DNA of 64,000 bases, from positions 4,160,904-4,224,903 of the forward strand of contig CP144380.1 of assembly GCA_038095605.1 (NCBI GenBank), in the 5' to 3' direction. Positions within the stretch are counted from its first letter, which is position 1, and each line of letters begins with the position of its first letter. The stretch comes from Gemmatimonadota bacterium DH-78 (GTDB taxonomy: Bacteria > Gemmatimonadota > Gemmatimonadetes > Longimicrobiales > Gaopeijiaceae). The notes beneath the pieces are model-generated. The model searched no databases. It saw only the letters and a program-made list of their open reading frames with translations, and had not been told where the DNA came from. Position numbers and translations under genes: made by a program. Of this stretch, positions 61,740-64,000 are shown piece by piece.

Positions 61740-62324
61740 ATGAAGCGTTCTGCCTTCAGCACCGCCCTCTTCCTGGGCCTCGCCGCCTGTGGCGGGTCCG
61801 ACTCCGCCGAGACCGAGGCTCCGGCCGCCACCGAGGCCCCGGCGGCCACCGAGGCTCCGGCTGCTGCTTCGGGCGAGATGACCATGCCCTCCTGGTACGC
61901 CATGGACGGCAACAACGTCACGCTCGACATCACCGCCGGTTCGACCGATCGCGGCAACTACTGGAACTACAACGGCTCGCAGTTCGGCGAGATGACGATC
62001 ACCGTGCCCGTGGGCGCGAACGTGACCGTCAACTTCTCGAACAACGACCCGAACATGGCGCACTCGCTCGGCATCTCCGAGGGCTTCGAGACCGCCCCCG
62101 CCATGGTGGATCCGGTCGCCGTGTTCGACGGTGCCATCACCTCGAACCCGACCAGCATGACCGAGGGCACGATGCCCGGCACGTCCGAGACGATCAGCTT
62201 CGTCGCTTCGGAGGCCGGTGAGTACGTGATGGTCTGCTACGTGGCCGGCCACGCCGTCAGCGGCATGTGGGTGAAGTTCGTGGTGTCCGCCGATGGTGAG
62301 GCGGGCGTCACCGGCGCGATGTAA
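61740..62324 (+). CDS. sulfocyanin-like cupredoxin lipoprotein
   Basis: 194 residues from ATG 61740 (GAGG 9 bases upstream); an ATG at 61704 is less likely. Leader MKRSAFSTALFLGLAAC with lipobox LAAC, then an Ala/Glu/Pro linker of EAPAAT repeats. The cupredoxin domain has GEMTITVPVGANVTVNFSN and copper ligands His in MAHSLGI, then Cys, His and Met in VCYVAGHAVSGMW, resembling sulfocyanin/SoxE. Type 1 copper electron carrier on the outer face of a membrane; its redox partners are not in the window. Confidence 0.88.
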   Translation: MKRSAFSTALFLGLAACGGSDSAETEAPAATEAPAATEAPAAASGEMTMPSWYAMDGNNVTLDITAGSTDRGNYWNYNGSQFGEMTITVPVGANVTVNFSNNDPNMAHSLGISEGFETAPAMVDPVAVFDGAITSNPTSMTEGTMPGTSETISFVASEAGEYVMVCYVAGHAVSGMWVKFVVSADGEAGVTGAM

Positions 62325-62348
62325 GTTCGAGCCCTCTTCGGGTTCACG

Positions 62349-62388
62349 GCGGGCGCCGTCTCCACAGCGGAGGCGGCGCCCGCTTTTT
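62349..62388 (+). terminator. rho-independent terminator after cupredoxin gene
   Basis: GCGGGCGCCGTCTCC / GGAGGCGGCGCCCGC, 5-base loop, then TTTTT. One T-G/T mismatch in the middle of the stem. Confidence 0.9.
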
Positions 62389-62405
62389 CGTGCCCGTCGG
62401 GTTCG

Positions 62406-63170
62406 TCAGCCCTCCGCCGGGGCCGGGCCCTCGGGGGGCATGCGCGGCCCCCTCAGGTCCACGGGCGCGCTCGTGCCCTTGGCCCGCAGGTTGAGCATCT
62501 CGACGAACACCGAGAAGCCCATCGCGAAGTAGATGTAGCCTTTGCTGATGTGCTGGCCGAGCCCCTCGGCCACCAGCGTCATGCCGATCAGCAGCAGGAA
62601 GCTGAGCGCCAGCATCTTCACCGTCGGGTGGCGCGACACGAAGCTGCTCACCGGCTCGGCGGCCACCATCATGAAGAGCACGGCCACGATCACGGCCGAC
62701 ACCATCACGCCGAGATCGTCGGCCATGCCGACCGCGGTGATCACGGAGTCGAGCGAGAACACGAGATCGAGCAGTGCGATCTGCACGATCACCGAGGTGA
62801 AGGTGGCGGTGCCCGATGCCGACCGTCCGTGCTCCTCGCCTTCCAGCTTCTCGTGGATCTCGCGGGTGGCCTTGCCGAGCAGGAAGAGTCCGCCGAAGAC
62901 CAGGATCAGGTCGCGGCCCGCGAACTCGTGTCCGAGCAGGGTGAACAGCGGCTCGGTGAGCGACATCACCCAGGAGATCGAGAAGAGCAGCGCCACGCGG
63001 CTGAGCATGGCGATGGCCAGCCCGACCGTGCGGGCCAGCCGCTGTCGCTCCTCCTTCACCTTCTCCGAGAGGATCGAGATGAAGACGATGTTGTCGATGC
63101 CCAGCACCAGCTCGAGCACGGTGAGGGTGGCGAAGGCGATCCAGGCGTCGGGGCGTGAGATCCAGTCCAT
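62406..63170 (-). CDS. TerC family integral membrane protein
   Basis: 254 residues, about seven helices, from ATG 63170. Signature residues: LELVLGIDNIVFISIL, SRVALLFSISWVMSL and LLDLVFSLDSVITAVGM (membrane Asp pairs), then ISKGYIYFAMGFSVFVEMLN. TerC-like proteins are implicated in metal (Mn2+/Ca2+) export and tellurite resistance; which applies here cannot be said. Convergent with the cupredoxin gene across the terminator. Confidence 0.93.
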   Translation of the reverse strand: MDWISRPDAWIAFATLTVLELVLGIDNIVFISILSEKVKEERQRLARTVGLAIAMLSRVALLFSISWVMSLTEPLFTLLGHEFAGRDLILVFGGLFLLGKATREIHEKLEGEEHGRSASGTATFTSVIVQIALLDLVFSLDSVITAVGMADDLGVMVSAVIVAVLFMMVAAEPVSSFVSRHPTVKMLALSFLLLIGMTLVAEGLGQHISKGYIYFAMGFSVFVEMLNLRAKGTSAPVDLRGPRMPPEGPAPAEG

Positions 63171-63311
63171 GGTGGCCGGGGTGGCGGAGGGAGCGGGGGG
63201 TCGGCGGGCGACCGGGAATGTGATCCACTCTGCAACTTTTCCGCCACTGGTCGCGTCAGACCCAACGAGGAGCTCTCCCCTGCGACACACCCCGTCCCGG
63301 AGTCCGGTCCC

Positions 63312-64000
63312 ATGAGCGACAAGCCCCTGATCCATCTGCGCGAGTTGTCGAAGGTGTTCTACACCGAGGAGGTGGAGACCCACGCGCTGTCGGGGATCAA
63401 TCTCGACATCCAGAGCGGGGAGTTCGTGTCGATCGCGGGTCCGTCGGGCTGCGGCAAGACGACGCTGCTCTCGATTCTGGGACTCCTGGATTCGCCGACG
63501 GGGGGCAAGTATCTGCTCGACGGGGAGCCGGTGGAGAATCTGAGCGCGGGCCAGCGGGCGAAGATCCGCAACCAGGCGATCGGATTCATCTTCCAGGCGT
63601 TCAACCTGATCGGCGACCTGACGGTGTACGAGAACGTGGAGCTTCCGCTTACCTACCGGGGGATGCCGGGATCGGAGCGGAAGGAGCGGGTTCAGGCGGC
63701 GCTGGAGCGGGTGGGGATGGCGCATCGGATGGGGCACTATCCGAGCCAGCTGTCGGGCGGTCAGCAGCAGCGGGTGGCGGTGGCGCGGGCGATCGTGGGC
63801 AAGCCGCTGATTCTTCTGGCCGACGAGCCGACGGGTAACCTCGACTCGAAGAACGGCAACGCGGTGATGAGCCTGCTGAAGGAGCTGCACGCGGAGGGCG
63901 CGACGATCTGCATGGTGACGCACGATCCGCGCTACGCGCATGTGGCCGATCGGGCGGTGCATCTCTTCGACGGCCAGGTGGTGAGCGAAGACGACGCGCG
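63312..64000 (+). CDS. ABC transporter ATP-binding protein, LolD/MacB type (3' end missing)
   Basis: About 229 residues seen before the window ends. Walker [10 protein letters not shown] (about residue 43), Q-loop [19 protein letters not shown], signature [15 protein letters not shown], Walker [14 protein letters not shown] and H-loop [10 protein letters not shown]. The spacing and NLDS ending are typical of the MacB/LolD/FtsE clade, which pair with FtsX-like permeases; the permease gene should follow just beyond 64000. Divergent from terC, with about 140 bases between them. Confidence 0.95.
   Translation, partial: MSDKPLIHLRELSKVFYTEEVETHALSGINLDIQSGEFVSIAGPSGCGKTTLLSILGLLDSPTGGKYLLDGEPVENLSAGQRAKIRNQAIGFIFQAFNLIGDLTVYENVELPLTYRGMPGSERKERVQAALERVGMAHRMGHYPSQLSGGQQQRVAVARAIVGKPLILLADEPTGNLDSKNGNAVMSLLKELHAEGATICMVTHDPRYAHVADRAVHLFDGQVVSEDDA

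Overview
The window is about 68-70% GC bacterial chromosome with no phage structural or plasmid genes. The gene mix suggests Gemmatimonadota: repeated secreted or lipoprotein 6-bladed beta-propellers, a PadR regulator with an ADOP-type MacB/FtsX permease, a choice-of-anchor-B protein, an S9 peptidase and a RagA/SusC-like TonB receptor. That is inference from content; no 16S rRNA gene lies here.

Layout. 0-5 kb: a partial NAD-isocitrate dehydrogenase, then a tightly spaced group (small zinc-ribbon membrane protein, CaiB/BaiF CoA-transferase, glutaryl-CoA-dehydrogenase-like flavoprotein, DUF6265 lipoprotein). A repeat-rich non-coding block and tRNA-Lys follow. 5.6-11.5 kb: a six-gene Mrp Na+/H+ antiporter operon (AB fused, C-G) on the minus strand with overlapping junctions. 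11.7-24 kb: envelope and regulatory genes, including SigZ with a Cys-rich peptide, a DUF3883 protein, a CPBP protease homologue and a divergent WYL-regulator/epoxide-hydrolase pair. 24-32 kb: small membrane proteins and four propellers. 32-35 kb: PadR/ADOP unit with a strong operator. 35-40 kb: hypothetical genes, a Clp_N-GntR fusion regulator, DUF4386 and DUF5946.

40.2-48.6 kb is the most unusual part: an integron. Nine attC-like sites (95-163 bp) plus one remnant separate small cassettes carrying four toxin-antitoxin pairs, a GrpB protein, unknown genes and ORF-less DNA. A tyrosine integrase ending in the VRSPLD motif typical of integron integrases lies at the right end. The array reads leftward. 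A 456-bp exact-boundary duplication (cassette plus its own attC, one mismatch) fixes that orientation, places attI at about 47285 and shows recent activity. The integrase points the same way as the cassettes, with its 3' end facing attI, and lacks the integron-specific insertion.

48.6-64 kb: DUF2200, an S9 peptidase, an arrestin-like protein, a 1443-residue ORF joining a sodium:solute symporter to a TonB-dependent receptor, RNase P RNA, tRNA-Arg, MarR, ArgJ, a sulfocyanin-like cupredoxin lipoprotein, TerC and a partial ABC ATPase. Two copies of a 186-bp palindromic repeat lie here, 8.5 kb apart.

All statements rest on reading the sequence. Family names come from motif recognition, not database searches.
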